NCBI RefSeq assembly: GCF_001302265.1
Contig: NZ_LHQM01000010.1
Location: forward strand, 62,001 to 126,000
From: Streptococcus phocae
GTDB lineage: Bacteria; Bacillota; Bacilli; Lactobacillales; Streptococcaceae
Reading direction: 5' to 3'
Length of the DNA: 64,000 nucleotides
The notes beneath the pieces are model-generated. The model was not told the DNA's origin, ran no database searches, and saw only the letters and a program-made list of their open reading frames with translations. The position numbers were made by a program, and so were the translations under genes. The first letter of the stretch is position 1; each line of letters starts with the position of its first letter. Shown here one piece after another: positions 27,210 through 37,796 of the stretch.

Positions 27210-28421
27210 GTGTTATCAAAAAAACGGTCTATTGATCACAGGATTGACTATGCCATTGTTTTTCCTGTGTTTTGTTTGTTGGTTTATGGGCTTTTAGCAT
27301 TGTATGTCGCCATTAGTCACGATTTTCCTCATAAATTAATCGGGATAATGACGCAGCAAGTCATTTGGATTGGGGTTGGATTGATCATTAGTTTTGTCGT
27401 GATGTTTTTTAGCACGGCACTCTTGTGGAAATTGACACCTCTTTTTTACCTGTTAGGGATGCTCTTGATGATTCTTCCTTTGATTTTTTTCAGTCCACAG
27501 TTGGTGGCTGCGACTGGATCGAAAAACTGGATCACCATAGGCTCAGTCACGCTTTTTCAGCCATCAGAGTTTATGAAAATTTCCTATATCTTAGCCATGG
27601 CGCGACTAACCGTTTGGTTTAACAGCAAGGAAAAAAGGTCCCAGTTCAAAGACGATTGGAAATTATTAGGACTGTACTTGGTGGTCACCTTGCCTGTCTT
27701 GGCACTGCTGGGCTTGCAAAAAGATTTAGGGACCGCCATGGTTTTCTTAGCCATCCTAGGAGGAATGATTCTCCTATCGGGGATTTCTTGGTGGTTGATT
27801 TTGCCTGTTGGCGGGATATTGGTTACTAGTATACTCGTTTTTCTTTTGGTCTTTTCATTTCCAGCAGGTAAGGATGCCTTGATTGCTATTGGCATGGACA
27901 CCTACCAACTAAATAGAATTTCTGCCTGGCTAACGCCTTTTGATTTTTCAGAAACCATAGCCTATCAACAGACCCAGAGCATGATTTCCATTGGTAGTGG
28001 CGGGGTTTTTGGCAAAGGGTTTGGCGTGTTAGCACTGTCGGTTCCTGTCAGAGAAAGTGATATGATTTTCACGGTAATTGCTGAAAATTTCGGTTTTATC
28101 GGAAGTTCCGTCTTGCTCAGTCTTTATTTGCTGTTGATTTATCGCATGCTCAAGGTCACCTTTGAGTCCAATAACCTGTTTTACACCTATGTTTCAACTG
28201 GGTTTATTATGATGCTTTTATTCCATGTGTTTGAAAACATCGGAGCAGCACTAGGAATACTGCCATTGACAGGGATACCCTTACCTTTTATTTCGCAAGG
28301 GGGCTCCTCGTTAATCTCCAATTTGATTGGTGTTGGCTTAGTGTTATCAATGAATTATCAGCGTGTGCTAGCACGAGACAAACAAAGTCAACAAGAACTT
28401 AGCAGGCGTTTACGCTATTAG
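27210..28421 (+). CDS. rodA: Rod shape-determining SEDS glycosyltransferase RodA
   Basis: A 403-residue polytopic membrane protein of the SEDS family (FtsW/RodA/SpoVE), the peptidoglycan polymerase that works with a class B penicillin-binding protein. About ten hydrophobic segments are visible. Family landmarks are GSVTLFQPSEFMKI, LQKDLGTAMVF, GSGGVFGKGFG and PLTGIPLPFISQGGSS near the C-terminus. The start is GTG 27210 with AAAGGAAG five bases upstream. The assignment to RodA and not FtsW rests on length and its place directly before HAD-gyrB-ezrA, as in related streptococci. Confidence 0.88.
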   Translation: MLSKKRSIDHRIDYAIVFPVFCLLVYGLLALYVAISHDFPHKLIGIMTQQVIWIGVGLIISFVVMFFSTALLWKLTPLFYLLGMLLMILPLIFFSPQLVAATGSKNWITIGSVTLFQPSEFMKISYILAMARLTVWFNSKEKRSQFKDDWKLLGLYLVVTLPVLALLGLQKDLGTAMVFLAILGGMILLSGISWWLILPVGGILVTSILVFLLVFSFPAGKDALIAIGMDTYQLNRISAWLTPFDFSETIAYQQTQSMISIGSGGVFGKGFGVLALSVPVRESDMIFTVIAENFGFIGSSVLLSLYLLLIYRMLKVTFESNNLFYTYVSTGFIMMLLFHVFENIGAALGILPLTGIPLPFISQGGSSLISNLIGVGLVLSMNYQRVLARDKQSQQELSRRLRY

Positions 28422-28521
28422 ATAAAAAAGGGAGTGATTACTGGTTTAGCTCAGAGTCGCTGCCCTTTTATTTTGCTCAAATAACTGTAAAAACAAGTGA
28501 AAATATGTTATAATTAAGGCT

Positions 28522-29082
28522 ATGAATTATCACGATTATATATGGGATTTAGGAGGAACGTTACTTGATAATTACGAGCTTTCGACCCAAGCCTTTCAGG
28601 AAACCTTAGCTGCTTTTAATCTCTCTGGAGATGCCGTGGCTATACATGAGACACTCAAAGAGTCGACAGAAGCAGCCATTAACAAGTTTGCTCCGCAGGA
28701 GAAAGAGTTTTTAAAGGTCTACAAAGCTAACGAAGCTAAAAAACTCACCCATCCGATTTGGTGTAGCGGAGCTGAGGCGATTTTAAAAAAGGTGGTGGCA
28801 TCAGGAGGGCGCAACTTTTTAGTCACGCATCGTGATGACCATGTCCATGACCTATTAGCCCAAGCAGGTTTGTCCATATATTTTGAGGATATTATCACCT
28901 CCTCAAATGGTTTTGCTAGAAAACCTAACCCTGAAAGTTTACTTTATTTGAAAGAAACATATAACATTAGTAATGCCTTAGTTATCGGTGACCGGGATAT
29001 CGATAGCCAAGCAGGACAAGCAGCGGGTTTTGACACCCTGCTTGTCGATGGCAGAAAATCCCTATTGGAGATAGTGAATTAA
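28522..29082 (+). CDS. HAD-superfamily hydrolase
   Basis: A 186-residue HAD protein. Motif I appears as WDLGGTLLDNYE near residue 8, in which the second catalytic Asp position is Gly (DLGGT in place of DxDGT), motif II is LVTHRD, and the C-terminal motif is VIGDRDIDSQAGQAAG. The altered motif I is seen in some HAD hydrolases of Gram-positive bacteria; it may change or reduce phosphatase activity. It ends one base before gyrB and is probably co-transcribed with it. Confidence 0.8.
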   Translation: MNYHDYIWDLGGTLLDNYELSTQAFQETLAAFNLSGDAVAIHETLKESTEAAINKFAPQEKEFLKVYKANEAKKLTHPIWCSGAEAILKKVVASGGRNFLVTHRDDHVHDLLAQAGLSIYFEDIITSSNGFARKPNPESLLYLKETYNISNALVIGDRDIDSQAGQAAGFDTLLVDGRKSLLEIVN

Positions 29083-31035
29083 ATGATGGAAGAAAACAAA
29101 CAATTACAAAACAAGGCTCAAGAATATGATGCGAGTCAAATACAGGTCCTTGAAGGGCTAGAAGCCGTTCGTATGCGCCCTGGGATGTATATCGGTTCCA
29201 CAGCCAAAGAAGGTTTGCATCATTTGGTTTGGGAGATTGTTGACAACTCAATTGATGAAGCTTTAGCAGGATTTGCCAGCCATATCGAGGTCGTTATCGA
29301 GGCAGACAACTCGATTACAGTTATTGATGATGGTCGCGGGATTCCTGTTGACATTCAAGCAAAAACAGGGCGCCCAGCTGTTGAGACAGTGTTTACGGTC
29401 TTGCATGCCGGAGGTAAATTTGGTGGTGGCGGCTACAAGGTTTCTGGAGGACTACATGGGGTAGGCTCTTCAGTTGTTAATGCCCTCTCAAAACAACTTG
29501 ATGTCCGTGTTTATAAAAATGGTCACATTTATTATCAAGAGTTTAAACAAGGGGCTGTTATCAATGATCTAAGCATTATTGGAACAACTGATCTGAGTGG
29601 AACCGCAGTGCACTTTACACCAGACCCAGAGATCTTTACCGAAACGACTGAGTTTGATTATAATGTGTTGTCAAAACGCATCCAGGAATTGGCCTTTTTG
29701 AACCGTGGACTAAAAATTTCTATCAAAGATAGTCGTCCTGGATCAGAACAAGAAGAGCATTTCCACTATGAGGGTGGCATTGGGTCATATGTTGGATTTT
29801 TAAATGATAAGAAAGACGTTATTTTTGAGACCCCAATCTATACTGACGGAGAACTGGATGGCATCACTGTTGAAGTAGCTATGCAGTATACCACAGGCTA
29901 CCATGAACTAGTGATTAGTTTTGCGAACAACATTCATACTCATGAGGGGGGCACGCATGAGCAAGGTTTTAGAACAGCGCTCACACGTGTTATCAATGAT
30001 TATGCCAAGAAAAATAAAATCCTCAAAGAAAATGAAGATAATTTAACAGGTGAAGATGTGCGTGAAGGGCTGACAGCAGTCATCTCTGTCAAGCATCCTA
30101 ATCCGCAGTTTGAAGGACAAACCAAGACAAAATTAGGAAATTCTGAGGTTGTCAAGATTACGAACCGTCTCTTTAGCGACGCCTTCCAACGCTTTTTACT
30201 GGAAAATCCACAAGTGGCACGTCGCATTGTGGAAAAAGGTATTTTAGCGTCTAAAGCTAGAGTTGCTGCTAAACGTGCCCGTGAAGTGACACGTAAAAAA
30301 TCAGGGCTTGAGATTTCAAACTTGCCAGGAAAACTAGCTGACTGTTCTTCGAATGATGCGCGTCAAAATGAATTATTTATTGTCGAGGGAGATTCTGCGG
30401 GAGGTTCGGCTAAGTCAGGACGTAACCGTGAGTTCCAAGCCATTTTACCTATTCGTGGTAAAATTTTAAATGTTGAAAAAGCAACCATGGATAGAATTCT
30501 AGCTAACGAAGAAATTCGCAGCTTGTTCACAGCCATGGGGACAGGCTTTGGGGCAGAGTTTGACGTGTCAAAAGCACGTTACCAAAAATTAGTTATTATG
30601 ACAGATGCCGATGTTGATGGGGCTCACATTAGAACCTTATTACTGACCCTTATTTACCGCTTCATGAGACCTGTCTTAGAGGCTGGCTATGTCTACATCG
30701 CTCAGCCACCTATTTATGGTGTCAAGGTCGGCAGTGAAATCAAACAATACATTCAACCAGGTGTTGATCAGGAAACCGAATTAAAACTAGCTCTTGAAAA
30801 GTACAGTGTCGGTCGCTCAAAACCAACCGTTCAACGGTATAAAGGGTTAGGGGAGATGGATGATCACCAACTCTGGGAAACAACCATGGATCCTGAAAAT
30901 CGCCTAATGGCAAGAGTTACAGTAGATGATGCCGCAGATGCTGACAGGGTCTTTGATATGCTGATGGGAGACCGTGTCGAACCTAGACGAGAATTTATCG
31001 AAGAAAATGCTGTCTACAGCACACTTGACATTTGA
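29083..31035 (+). CDS. gyrB: DNA gyrase subunit B
   Basis: A 650-residue type II topoisomerase subunit that with GyrA introduces negative supercoils. The GHKL ATPase motifs are IVDNSIDEA near residue 48, DDGRGIPV near 83 and [14 protein letters not shown] near 124. The Toprim domain carries [17 protein letters not shown] near 430 and [13 protein letters not shown] near 505. Two tandem ATG codons begin the gene immediately after the HAD stop; the upstream GGAG is 13 bases away. Length and motifs are normal. Confidence 0.97.
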   Translation: MMEENKQLQNKAQEYDASQIQVLEGLEAVRMRPGMYIGSTAKEGLHHLVWEIVDNSIDEALAGFASHIEVVIEADNSITVIDDGRGIPVDIQAKTGRPAVETVFTVLHAGGKFGGGGYKVSGGLHGVGSSVVNALSKQLDVRVYKNGHIYYQEFKQGAVINDLSIIGTTDLSGTAVHFTPDPEIFTETTEFDYNVLSKRIQELAFLNRGLKISIKDSRPGSEQEEHFHYEGGIGSYVGFLNDKKDVIFETPIYTDGELDGITVEVAMQYTTGYHELVISFANNIHTHEGGTHEQGFRTALTRVINDYAKKNKILKENEDNLTGEDVREGLTAVISVKHPNPQFEGQTKTKLGNSEVVKITNRLFSDAFQRFLLENPQVARRIVEKGILASKARVAAKRAREVTRKKSGLEISNLPGKLADCSSNDARQNELFIVEGDSAGGSAKSGRNREFQAILPIRGKILNVEKATMDRILANEEIRSLFTAMGTGFGAEFDVSKARYQKLVIMTDADVDGAHIRTLLLTLIYRFMRPVLEAGYVYIAQPPIYGVKVGSEIKQYIQPGVDQETELKLALEKYSVGRSKPTVQRYKGLGEMDDHQLWETTMDPENRLMARVTVDDAADADRVFDMLMGDRVEPRREFIEENAVYSTLDI

Positions 31036-31187
31036 CCAAATATTTTTTTGAAAAGCACTTCAAAGTATGTTATAATCGTAACGTTACAGTGTGTTTTTGA
31101 TAAAATTTTAATAAAAAGGCGATTCTTGCTACTGTTCCGAGAGAACCAGCATGTGATAAATCGCATCTAACTAATAAGGAGATTAAG

Positions 31188-32912
31188 ATGTCAAGCGGAA
31201 TTATCTTGCTGATTGTGGCCATAGTCCTACTAGTGATTATCGCCTATCTAGTAGGTGTCATTATACGTAAACGTAATGACTCGTTAATTACCAATTTAGA
31301 AGAAAGAAAACAAGCGTTATTTAGCTTGCCTGTAAATGAAGAAATAGAAGCAGTTAAATCCCTTCATTTAATTGGACAAAGTCAAACCTCATTTCGTGAG
31401 TGGAATCAAAAATGGGTTGACCTCACCTTAAATTCTTTTGCAGATATTGAAAATCATATCTTTGAAGCTGAAAATCTCAACGATACCTTTAATTTTATTC
31501 GAACCAAGCATGAAATTAACAATGTCGAAAGCCAATTAAACCTGGTTGAAGAAGATATTGCTGCTATCCGCGAAGCCCTTAGTGTGCTCAAAGAGCAAGA
31601 AGAAAAAAATAGTGCGCGTGTCACGCATGCTCTTGATTTATACGAACAGCTACAAGCTTCTATCGAGGAAAATGAAGATAATTTTGGCTCAACAATGGCC
31701 GAGATTAATAAGCAAATGAAAAACATTGAGGCTGAGTTTTCACAGTTTGTGGCACTCAACTCGTCAGGAGATCCTGTTGAGGCCTCAGGCATTCTGGATA
31801 AGGCTGAGGAGCACACCATTGCACTTGGTCAGATTACAGAGCAAATTCCAGCCATCGTTGCAAAATTGGAAGACGATTTTCCAGATCAGTTAGATGATTT
31901 GGAGACAGGATATCGACGTTTACTAGAAGAAAATTATCATTTTCCTGAAAAGAATATTGAAGCACGTTTTCAAGAAATCAGAGAATCTATTCGAGCGAAT
32001 TCTTCTGAATTGGTGACGCTTGATTTAGACCGAGCACGAGACGAAAACACGCACATTCAAGAGCACATTAATTCATTATATGAATTGTTTGAGCGTGAAA
32101 TCGCAGCTTACCAAGAAGCTTCAAAAAATAGTAAGATTCTCCCGAATTATTTGCTTCATGTTCAACGGAATAATGAGCAGCTGAAAAGTGAAATTTCGAG
32201 ATTGTCTCACAAATATATTTTGAGTGAAAACGAAGCCTTAAATATCAAAGCATTTGATAAAGACATTACGGAAATCAACGATACTGTTTTGGCGATAGCC
32301 GAGAACTTCACTGAACAAGACAAGCCATTTTCAGAATTAGAAGCCATTTTCGAACGTAGTCTGAAAACCTTGTCGTCTGTAGAAAATGGACAAATCGAAG
32401 TTTTTGAAGCAGTGAAAGATATTGAAAAAATCGAAACTCATGCACGTCAGAACTTAGACCTTTATGTCACTCAATTGCATATGATTAAGCGCTATATGGA
32501 AAAACGCAATTTACCAGGCATTCCTCAGGAATTTCTGACAGCCTTTTTCACAACAAGCTCGCAATTAGAGGCCTTGATGGACGAGCTCAGCAAAGGTAGA
32601 ATTAATATTGAAGCCGTATCACGTTTGTCTGAAATCGCTACAAATGCGATTGTCAATCTAGAAGAATTGACTTACCAAGTGGTTCAAAATGCAACTTTGA
32701 CAGAGCAGTTATTGCAGTATTCAAACCGTTACCGTTCTTTTGAAGCGGGCGTGCAAAATAGTTTCGAACACGCACTAAGACTCTTTGAAGTGGATCACGA
32801 CTACCAAGCGTCATTTGATGAAATCTCATATGCCCTCGAAACTGTTGAGCCAGGCGTTACCGATCGTTTTGTTAACTCATATGAGAAAACACGCGAACAT
32901 ATTCGCTTTTAA
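31188..32912 (+). CDS. ezrA: Septation ring formation regulator EzrA
   Basis: A 574-residue protein with one N-terminal membrane helix ([20 protein letters not shown]) followed by a long, acidic, almost fully helical cytoplasmic region with spectrin-like coiled coils, as in EzrA. It binds FtsZ, the divisome and penicillin-binding proteins and controls Z-ring placement. AAGGAG lies 6-7 bases before the ATG. The 150 bases between gyrB and ezrA contain a TATAAT near 31071 that may give it its own promoter. Confidence 0.94.
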   Translation: MSSGIILLIVAIVLLVIIAYLVGVIIRKRNDSLITNLEERKQALFSLPVNEEIEAVKSLHLIGQSQTSFREWNQKWVDLTLNSFADIENHIFEAENLNDTFNFIRTKHEINNVESQLNLVEEDIAAIREALSVLKEQEEKNSARVTHALDLYEQLQASIEENEDNFGSTMAEINKQMKNIEAEFSQFVALNSSGDPVEASGILDKAEEHTIALGQITEQIPAIVAKLEDDFPDQLDDLETGYRRLLEENYHFPEKNIEARFQEIRESIRANSSELVTLDLDRARDENTHIQEHINSLYELFEREIAAYQEASKNSKILPNYLLHVQRNNEQLKSEISRLSHKYILSENEALNIKAFDKDITEINDTVLAIAENFTEQDKPFSELEAIFERSLKTLSSVENGQIEVFEAVKDIEKIETHARQNLDLYVTQLHMIKRYMEKRNLPGIPQEFLTAFFTTSSQLEALMDELSKGRINIEAVSRLSEIATNAIVNLEELTYQVVQNATLTEQLLQYSNRYRSFEAGVQNSFEHALRLFEVDHDYQASFDEISYALETVEPGVTDRFVNSYEKTREHIRF

Positions 32913-32950
32913 ACAGGTTAAAGCAATAGTCAATTCAAAAGAGAATAATA

Positions 32951-32989
32951 AAAAAGGTCATTAGAGCAGATGTATCTAATGACCTTTTT
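32951..32989 (+). terminator. Intrinsic terminator after ezrA
   Basis: A 14-base stem AAAAAGGTCATTAG/CTAATGACCTTTTT closes the ezrA unit. Confidence 0.88.
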
Positions 32990-33115
32990 GTAGGTAATTG
33001 TCTAATGAACTCCTATGGGGATAGGAGTAGCTAAATATTTTCAGATTATAATCATTAGCTAGCAACACCATCTAGTTAAGAAATCATTCTTTATAGAGGG
33101 AGAAGGAATAACAAC

Positions 33116-34428
33116 ATGACGAAACAGCAAATCATATCATATGGTTTATTGGGATTTTCCAAAGATTTATTAATGTCTTTTTCTGGAGGATTGCTGATGC
33201 TTTACTTCACAGATGGTGTTGAACTGTCACCTGTTTTAGTTGGTGGGATATTATTTTTTGGGCGACTGCTAGATGCTCTGTATGATATTGTTGTGGCTTA
33301 TTTGATAGATTATTTTTCCATCAGTCATAAGAAATGCTATCTCAGTGGTGTTCTGAGTTCTATTATTATCTTTTTGTGCCTTTTTTCATTGGGCAGTTAT
33401 CAGCACCTTTCTTTTTTGATACCCCTTATTTGTATTTTTTATTTTTTACTCGGGATTAGTTACACGTTAATGGATGTGAGCTATTGGTCAATGTTATCCA
33501 GGCTGTCAAAAACGGACCATTCGGAGACGATTTTATCAACGGTTGCCACTTGCTTTTCTAGCGGAGCTGCATTATTAGGTTTTAGCACAGCCTTGCCTCT
33601 GCTACACCTATTAGGGGGAAATCATTTAATAGATGGATTTTTTAAATTATCCCTTTTGTTATCTTCTTTGATTGTTGTGATTTTACTGTTATCTTATCCT
33701 TCTTTACCAGATGTGCGCGCAGATGAGGTCTCTCGAAAGGAAGAGGATAGCCTAGTCAGTATGGTAGCTTGCTACCAAACCGTTTTTAGAAGCAAAGCAT
33801 TTTTGAAATATATTGTCTATTTTTCTTTTTTCAATTGTCTTTTGAATGGATGAATTCTTTTAATATTTATTATTTTAAATACAGTATCAATCAAGAGTTC
33901 TTTTTTTCACTTTATGCTTTTACAATTATGGCACAATTAGCAGCAGCCAGTTTATACCCCAAATGTAATCGCTATCTTAGTGCATCGCATTTGTTTTTGT
34001 TATCATCTGTGTTAAGTACTATAGGCATGCTAATGCTGTTTATTTTCGGACGTATAGCCCCTAACAATGCCCTGCTGATGTTTTTAGCGGCTTCAATGAA
34101 ACAGATGGGATCAGGCTTATTTATGGTATCAGCTACTGTTGATTTAGCACGCTCAATCCATTTAAGTCAACTCGAAACAGGAGTGTATACTCCTGCCATA
34201 CTGACGTCCGTCAAACTACTAGTGGCTAAGTTTACAATGGCTTTAGCAGGTTTAGGGGTAGGAATGTGCTTATCTTTTTCCGGCTATATTAGCAATACCA
34301 TTCAAACTGACGACACGTCATTACGAATCGGCCTTTATGCCTTGATTTTACCGGTTTTTATGATTTTACTAAGTTGTTATTTTTACGTAGGATTTAAACG
34401 GTATTTATCGCTAAAGCATCAACCATAA
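33116..34428 (+). pseudogene. GPH-family (MelB-like) sugar/cation symporter, frameshifted
   Basis: The first 245 codons encode a membrane transporter with the glycoside-pentoside-hexuronide style opening (LYFTDGVELSPVLVGGILFF, GRLLDALYD). The frame ends at TGA 33851. One added A at 33850 (GGATGA to GGAATGA) would read on as LLNGMNSFNIYYFKYS and join the frame running to 34428, restoring one protein of about 437 residues with twelve or so membrane helices. As given, the transporter is split in mid-protein and probably inactive. It lies in an accessory region, alone, between two terminators. Confidence 0.78.
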
Positions 34429-34486
34429 ATGGTAAAAATTTCTCATAGATTTAGACAAAAAAGCAGTTAGGCTACTAATGAGAATT

Positions 34487-34531
34487 AAAACACTTCAAAA
34501 GTTAGAAAAACTAACTTTTGAAGTGTTTTTT
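34487..34531 (+). terminator. Very stable intrinsic terminator after the transporter
   Basis: A perfect 19-base stem with a five-A loop (AAAACACTTCAAAAGTTAG and its complement) followed by T. Confidence 0.88.
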
Positions 34532-34681
34532 GATAGAAACAGCATAAGCATCGTAGCTGTCCTTTGTTTTTGAAATCTTTATGAAATAATCAATAAGTGA
34601 TAGGGCAGGCAAGATCAGTTTAACAATTGTTAGGAATGGTCAAGCATTTTTGCCTCATTTTTCTATAATTCTTAAAATGGA

Positions 34682-34719
34682 TTGACAATATCATCTTTTT
34701 TTTTTTTTTACACTATTAG
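34682..34719 (+). promoter_or_regulatory. Candidate promoter with 14-T spacer upstream of the secreted multidomain protein
   Basis: A consensus -35 TTGACA (34682-34687) is followed by a run of 14 T (34696-34709) and then -10-like TACACT (34709-34714) at 21 bases, or TATTAG (34714-34719) at 26 bases. The optimal spacing is about 17. The homopolymer inside the spacer means that slippage would change the spacing. The start codon is 89 bases or more downstream. Confidence 0.5.
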
Positions 34720-34807
34720 AAGTGACAGAATAGTTAATGGATTGCTATTGCCGTAAAAGTTCTAAAATCCATCTAGTTAGACTTTTTAATGTGGAGAGAG
34801 GAAATGT

Positions 34808-37381
34808 ATGAAAAGTAAGACGTGGAGACATTATCTAATAGCACCTGTTGTTATTAGTGCTTTTTTGTTGGGGGGACAAGTTCAAGCTAATGAGGTTAAT
34901 GAACCAGTTCAGACTGGGGAGAATGTATCATCTCAAATGAAGCAATCAAATGAGGTAGTTGCTGAGCAAAAAGAAACTGCAGATTTATCCCAGTCATCTG
35001 AGCAGACTACCTTAAAAACTGATGAGAATTTGGAGACATCTATCACATCAGAACATTCAGAAAATCAACTAGCTAAAACATCTCAAGAACATCAAAAATC
35101 TATTCCATCTACACAAGATGACAATAACTCTAGTATTGAAACAGTTCAGGATGAAACAATTCAAGATGAAGCAGTTTCATTTAAGTCTAAAAGTAACAAT
35201 GACGATTTAGCGGTAGAACCACAGGCTGTTAGTGTACAAGAACCAAAGCTTAAAGCAGAAGATGTAGAAGCGATTTATCGCCTCTACAATCCTAATTCAG
35301 GAGAACATCACTATACTTCAAGCAGGGGTGAAAATAATCACCTGATTAGTGTTGGTTGGAAAGCAGAAGGAATAGGTTGGTATGCTCCTAAACAGGGTGA
35401 AGCTGTTCATCGCCTTTATAATCCTAACAATGGTGATCACCACTACACCAAATCTAAGTATGAGAGTGATTTTTTAAATAATATTGGTTGGCGTTACGAA
35501 GGAATAGGATGGTACTCTGGAGGCAAAAAAGCCGTTTACCGTCTCTACAATCCTAATAATAAAGGTGCCGGAAGCCATCACTACACACATTCTATAGATG
35601 AAAATAATCATTTAGATAATATCGGTTGGAATGCAGAAGGAATAGGATGGTATAGTATTGATGAGGCAAATCTGGATTCTAGCTTAGTTAAGGCTAAGCA
35701 TACTGTTAAGGCGACTGCAACACCTACTGGTTTGGAATTATCGGTATCTTCAAATACTGTAACCGATTATAGTAAAATACAATTTGCTGTATGGTCATCT
35801 GGCAGTAATAAAAGTGATTTAAAATGGTACCGTTCAAATGTTGATGGTTCAATCAAAGTATCATATTTGAATCATGATGGATTTGGCAGATATAACATTG
35901 AAGCCTATCTTGATCATTCAAATAAAAAACAATACCTAAGCTCAACCACCGTTGAAGTAGCATCTCAGAAAATCAATACGAAGTTGACTAAAATTGACTC
36001 GGCCACTTATTCAGTAGTAGTAGATAATGTTCCCGCTGCTATTAGTGGTGTGGTTGTTCCTGTGTGGTCAGCCCATAATGATAAAGATGATATAAAGTGG
36101 TATGAAGCAGAAAAACTAGCTAACGGTTCGTACAAAGCAGTTATTTCGCTAGCTAATCATAACCTTGATGAAGGCCTCTACAATGTTCATGTTTATGGAA
36201 AAGGATTTGCTAAGTTAGTTGGTCTTGGTGTAACCGAAGGATTTGTTGCGACTTCTGTGCCAAACCAAACTGGTAAAGTCGTCATTTCTGATGTTAACAA
36301 ATCAAACTATACCTTCACCACTACCATTTCTGAAGTCGGTCATAAAGCAGGAGTTCAAACTGTTGAGGTTGCTGTATGGTCGGACTCTAATGGCCGAGAT
36401 GATTTAGAATGGTATCAAGCTTTCAAACAAAATGATGGCACCTATAAAGCTACTATTCATCTAGCAACACACGAATATGTCAATGGCACTTATCAGGTTC
36501 ATGTGCATTATGGTCTCAAAAATAAACAAAAATCAGCACTTGCTGCTTTGACAACTAATATTACAACACCTGCTCCAAGAGAATACATTAAAAAAGAGTT
36601 AGAGTCTATCCGCGCTCAATTCCAGCATTTATTTGGAAGTGTACCGGGAAGTAAATCGTTGGTAGTGATGCCGACAGATGGAACAGAATTACTATCTATT
36701 AATGATAATGTTCAACGTTCAGCATCAACAATCAAACTGTTTATTATGGCTGCAGCATTTGCTAAAGCTGAAAGAGGAGAATTAAATCTACAGCAAGCTT
36801 ACACGGTCAAACCTAGTGATTTAGTAGCAGCTTCAACAGTTCTTACAGGAACTGCGGGACGCACATTTACTTTAGACGATATTACTCGAATGATGGTTCA
36901 GTATAGCGATAATACGGCAACGAATATCATGATTTCTGCTGTAGGTGGAACGAGTGCTGTTAATAATGAAATTCGTCGACTAGGCTACACCAAAACAACA
37001 TTAAATCGTTATATGAGAATCCAATCTCAAATTGATGCAGGTTTGGAAAATTATATTTCAGCTGTTGAAGCTACAGATCTTCTAAAAAATATCTATAATT
37101 CGGCTACAACGATTAATCCAAACTCTGATAGAAGCATGTTAGCAAAATTGAGTAACAATTATTATAAACTATGGTTCCCTGCTGGCATTCAATCAATGGC
37201 ACAAACATGGGATAAACCAGGAAATGATCCAGCCTTTGGCGTTGAAAACGATATTGCGATCATTAAACGTCATAATCGCGCTTACGCTATCGGTCTTTTG
37301 ACACAAGCTAAAGGTGGTAATGGTCTTAGTCATACCAATCGTTTTGCTCAACTTGGTCAGTTTATTGCTAATAAACTATGA
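34808..37381 (+). CDS. Secreted multidomain protein: DUF5648-like repeats, Bsp-like repeats and a class A beta-lactamase-like domain
   Basis: An 857-residue exported protein. Residues 1-28 form a signal peptide ending near QVQA. Residues 30-150 are a low-complexity Ser/Glu/Thr linker. Three repeats of about 44 residues start near 155, 199 and 242, each with YRLYNPN, HHYT, NNHL-like and GWxxEGIGWY motifs (DUF5648-like, found in secreted hydrolases). Three Bsp-like repeats follow at about 295-380, 395-475 and 490-585, each with AVWS...DDLKWY and a GxYNVHVY ending. The C-terminal domain (about 600-857) is a serine hydrolase of the beta-lactamase/penicillin-binding fold with S640-TIK and S700-DN. 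A canonical KTG is not evident; IIKRHNR occupies that area. There is no LPXTG anchor, so attachment probably relies on the repeats. Cell-wall binding or remodelling is likely, antibiotic resistance is not implied. Confidence 0.85.
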   Translation: MKSKTWRHYLIAPVVISAFLLGGQVQANEVNEPVQTGENVSSQMKQSNEVVAEQKETADLSQSSEQTTLKTDENLETSITSEHSENQLAKTSQEHQKSIPSTQDDNNSSIETVQDETIQDEAVSFKSKSNNDDLAVEPQAVSVQEPKLKAEDVEAIYRLYNPNSGEHHYTSSRGENNHLISVGWKAEGIGWYAPKQGEAVHRLYNPNNGDHHYTKSKYESDFLNNIGWRYEGIGWYSGGKKAVYRLYNPNNKGAGSHHYTHSIDENNHLDNIGWNAEGIGWYSIDEANLDSSLVKAKHTVKATATPTGLELSVSSNTVTDYSKIQFAVWSSGSNKSDLKWYRSNVDGSIKVSYLNHDGFGRYNIEAYLDHSNKKQYLSSTTVEVASQKINTKLTKIDSATYSVVVDNVPAAISGVVVPVWSAHNDKDDIKWYEAEKLANGSYKAVISLANHNLDEGLYNVHVYGKGFAKLVGLGVTEGFVATSVPNQTGKVVISDVNKSNYTFTTTISEVGHKAGVQTVEVAVWSDSNGRDDLEWYQAFKQNDGTYKATIHLATHEYVNGTYQVHVHYGLKNKQKSALAALTTNITTPAPREYIKKELESIRAQFQHLFGSVPGSKSLVVMPTDGTELLSINDNVQRSASTIKLFIMAAAFAKAERGELNLQQAYTVKPSDLVAASTVLTGTAGRTFTLDDITRMMVQYSDNTATNIMISAVGGTSAVNNEIRRLGYTKTTLNRYMRIQSQIDAGLENYISAVEATDLLKNIYNSATTINPNSDRSMLAKLSNNYYKLWFPAGIQSMAQTWDKPGNDPAFGVENDIAIIKRHNRAYAIGLLTQAKGGNGLSHTNRFAQLGQFIANKL

Positions 37382-37429
37382 GTCTTTGAATAACTTTAGC
37401 AGTTAGGAAAACATAATTCTAACCTAATC

Positions 37430-37470
37430 CTAAACACCCCCACGACATAGGTCGTGGGGGTGTTTAGTTT
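37430..37470 (+). terminator. Perfect 17-base hairpin terminator
   Basis: Arms CTAAACACCCCCACGAC and GTCGTGGGGGTGTTTAG with an ATAG loop are followed by TTT. The five-C/five-G core is unusually GC-rich for this AT-rich genome. It can act on both convergent genes. Confidence 0.8.
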
Positions 37471-37520
37471 AACTGCATAAAGTCTACTCAAATGGATAGC
37501 ATAGATTATCTTTATCTTGT

Positions 37521-37796
37521 TTAGTGCAACGTGTCTTTTCCTTGGTGCTCGGCGATATAAGCTAATTTTTGTGATCTTGTTTTTCGTTTTTTAAAGAGTG
37601 CTTCTGCACTCATGGCAGCTTGCTTGCTGTCAAACTGTTCATAATAAAGTAGTTTGACGGGCCGTCGGCATCGCGTGTATTTGGCACCTTTTCCCTTGTT
37701 ATGAGTGTCAAGTCGCTTTTCCAAGTCAGTGGTGTAGCCAGTGTATAAGGTTTTATCGGAGCACTCTAGGACATACATGTAGGCGTGCTTAGTCAT
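37521..37796 (-). CDS. GIY-YIG domain protein (YazA-like)
   Basis: A 91-residue protein containing a single GIY-YIG nuclease domain: [19 protein letters not shown] near the N-terminus and [16 protein letters not shown] in the middle. Such UPF0213/YazA proteins are small endonuclease-fold proteins of uncertain function. The start at 37796 has GGAG six bases upstream and overlaps the end of the upstream methyltransferase gene by 8 bases; the longer frame to 37883 lies within that gene. The methyltransferase-GIY-YIG pair (yabB-yazA in Bacillus) is conserved. Confidence 0.88.
   Translation of the reverse strand: MTKHAYMYVLECSDKTLYTGYTTDLEKRLDTHNKGKGAKYTRCRRPVKLLYYEQFDSKQAAMSAEALFKKRKTRSQKLAYIAEHQGKDTLH

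Noticed and set aside
34808..37381. The C-terminal domain as an antibiotic-resistance beta-lactamase.
   Set aside because: The active-site triad is incomplete by eye and the domain is joined to wall-associated repeats, so resistance is not supported.
37430..37470. The GC-rich hairpin was considered as a mobile repeat (REP- or BOX-like).
   Set aside because: It occurs once in this window and has the position and T tail of a terminator.
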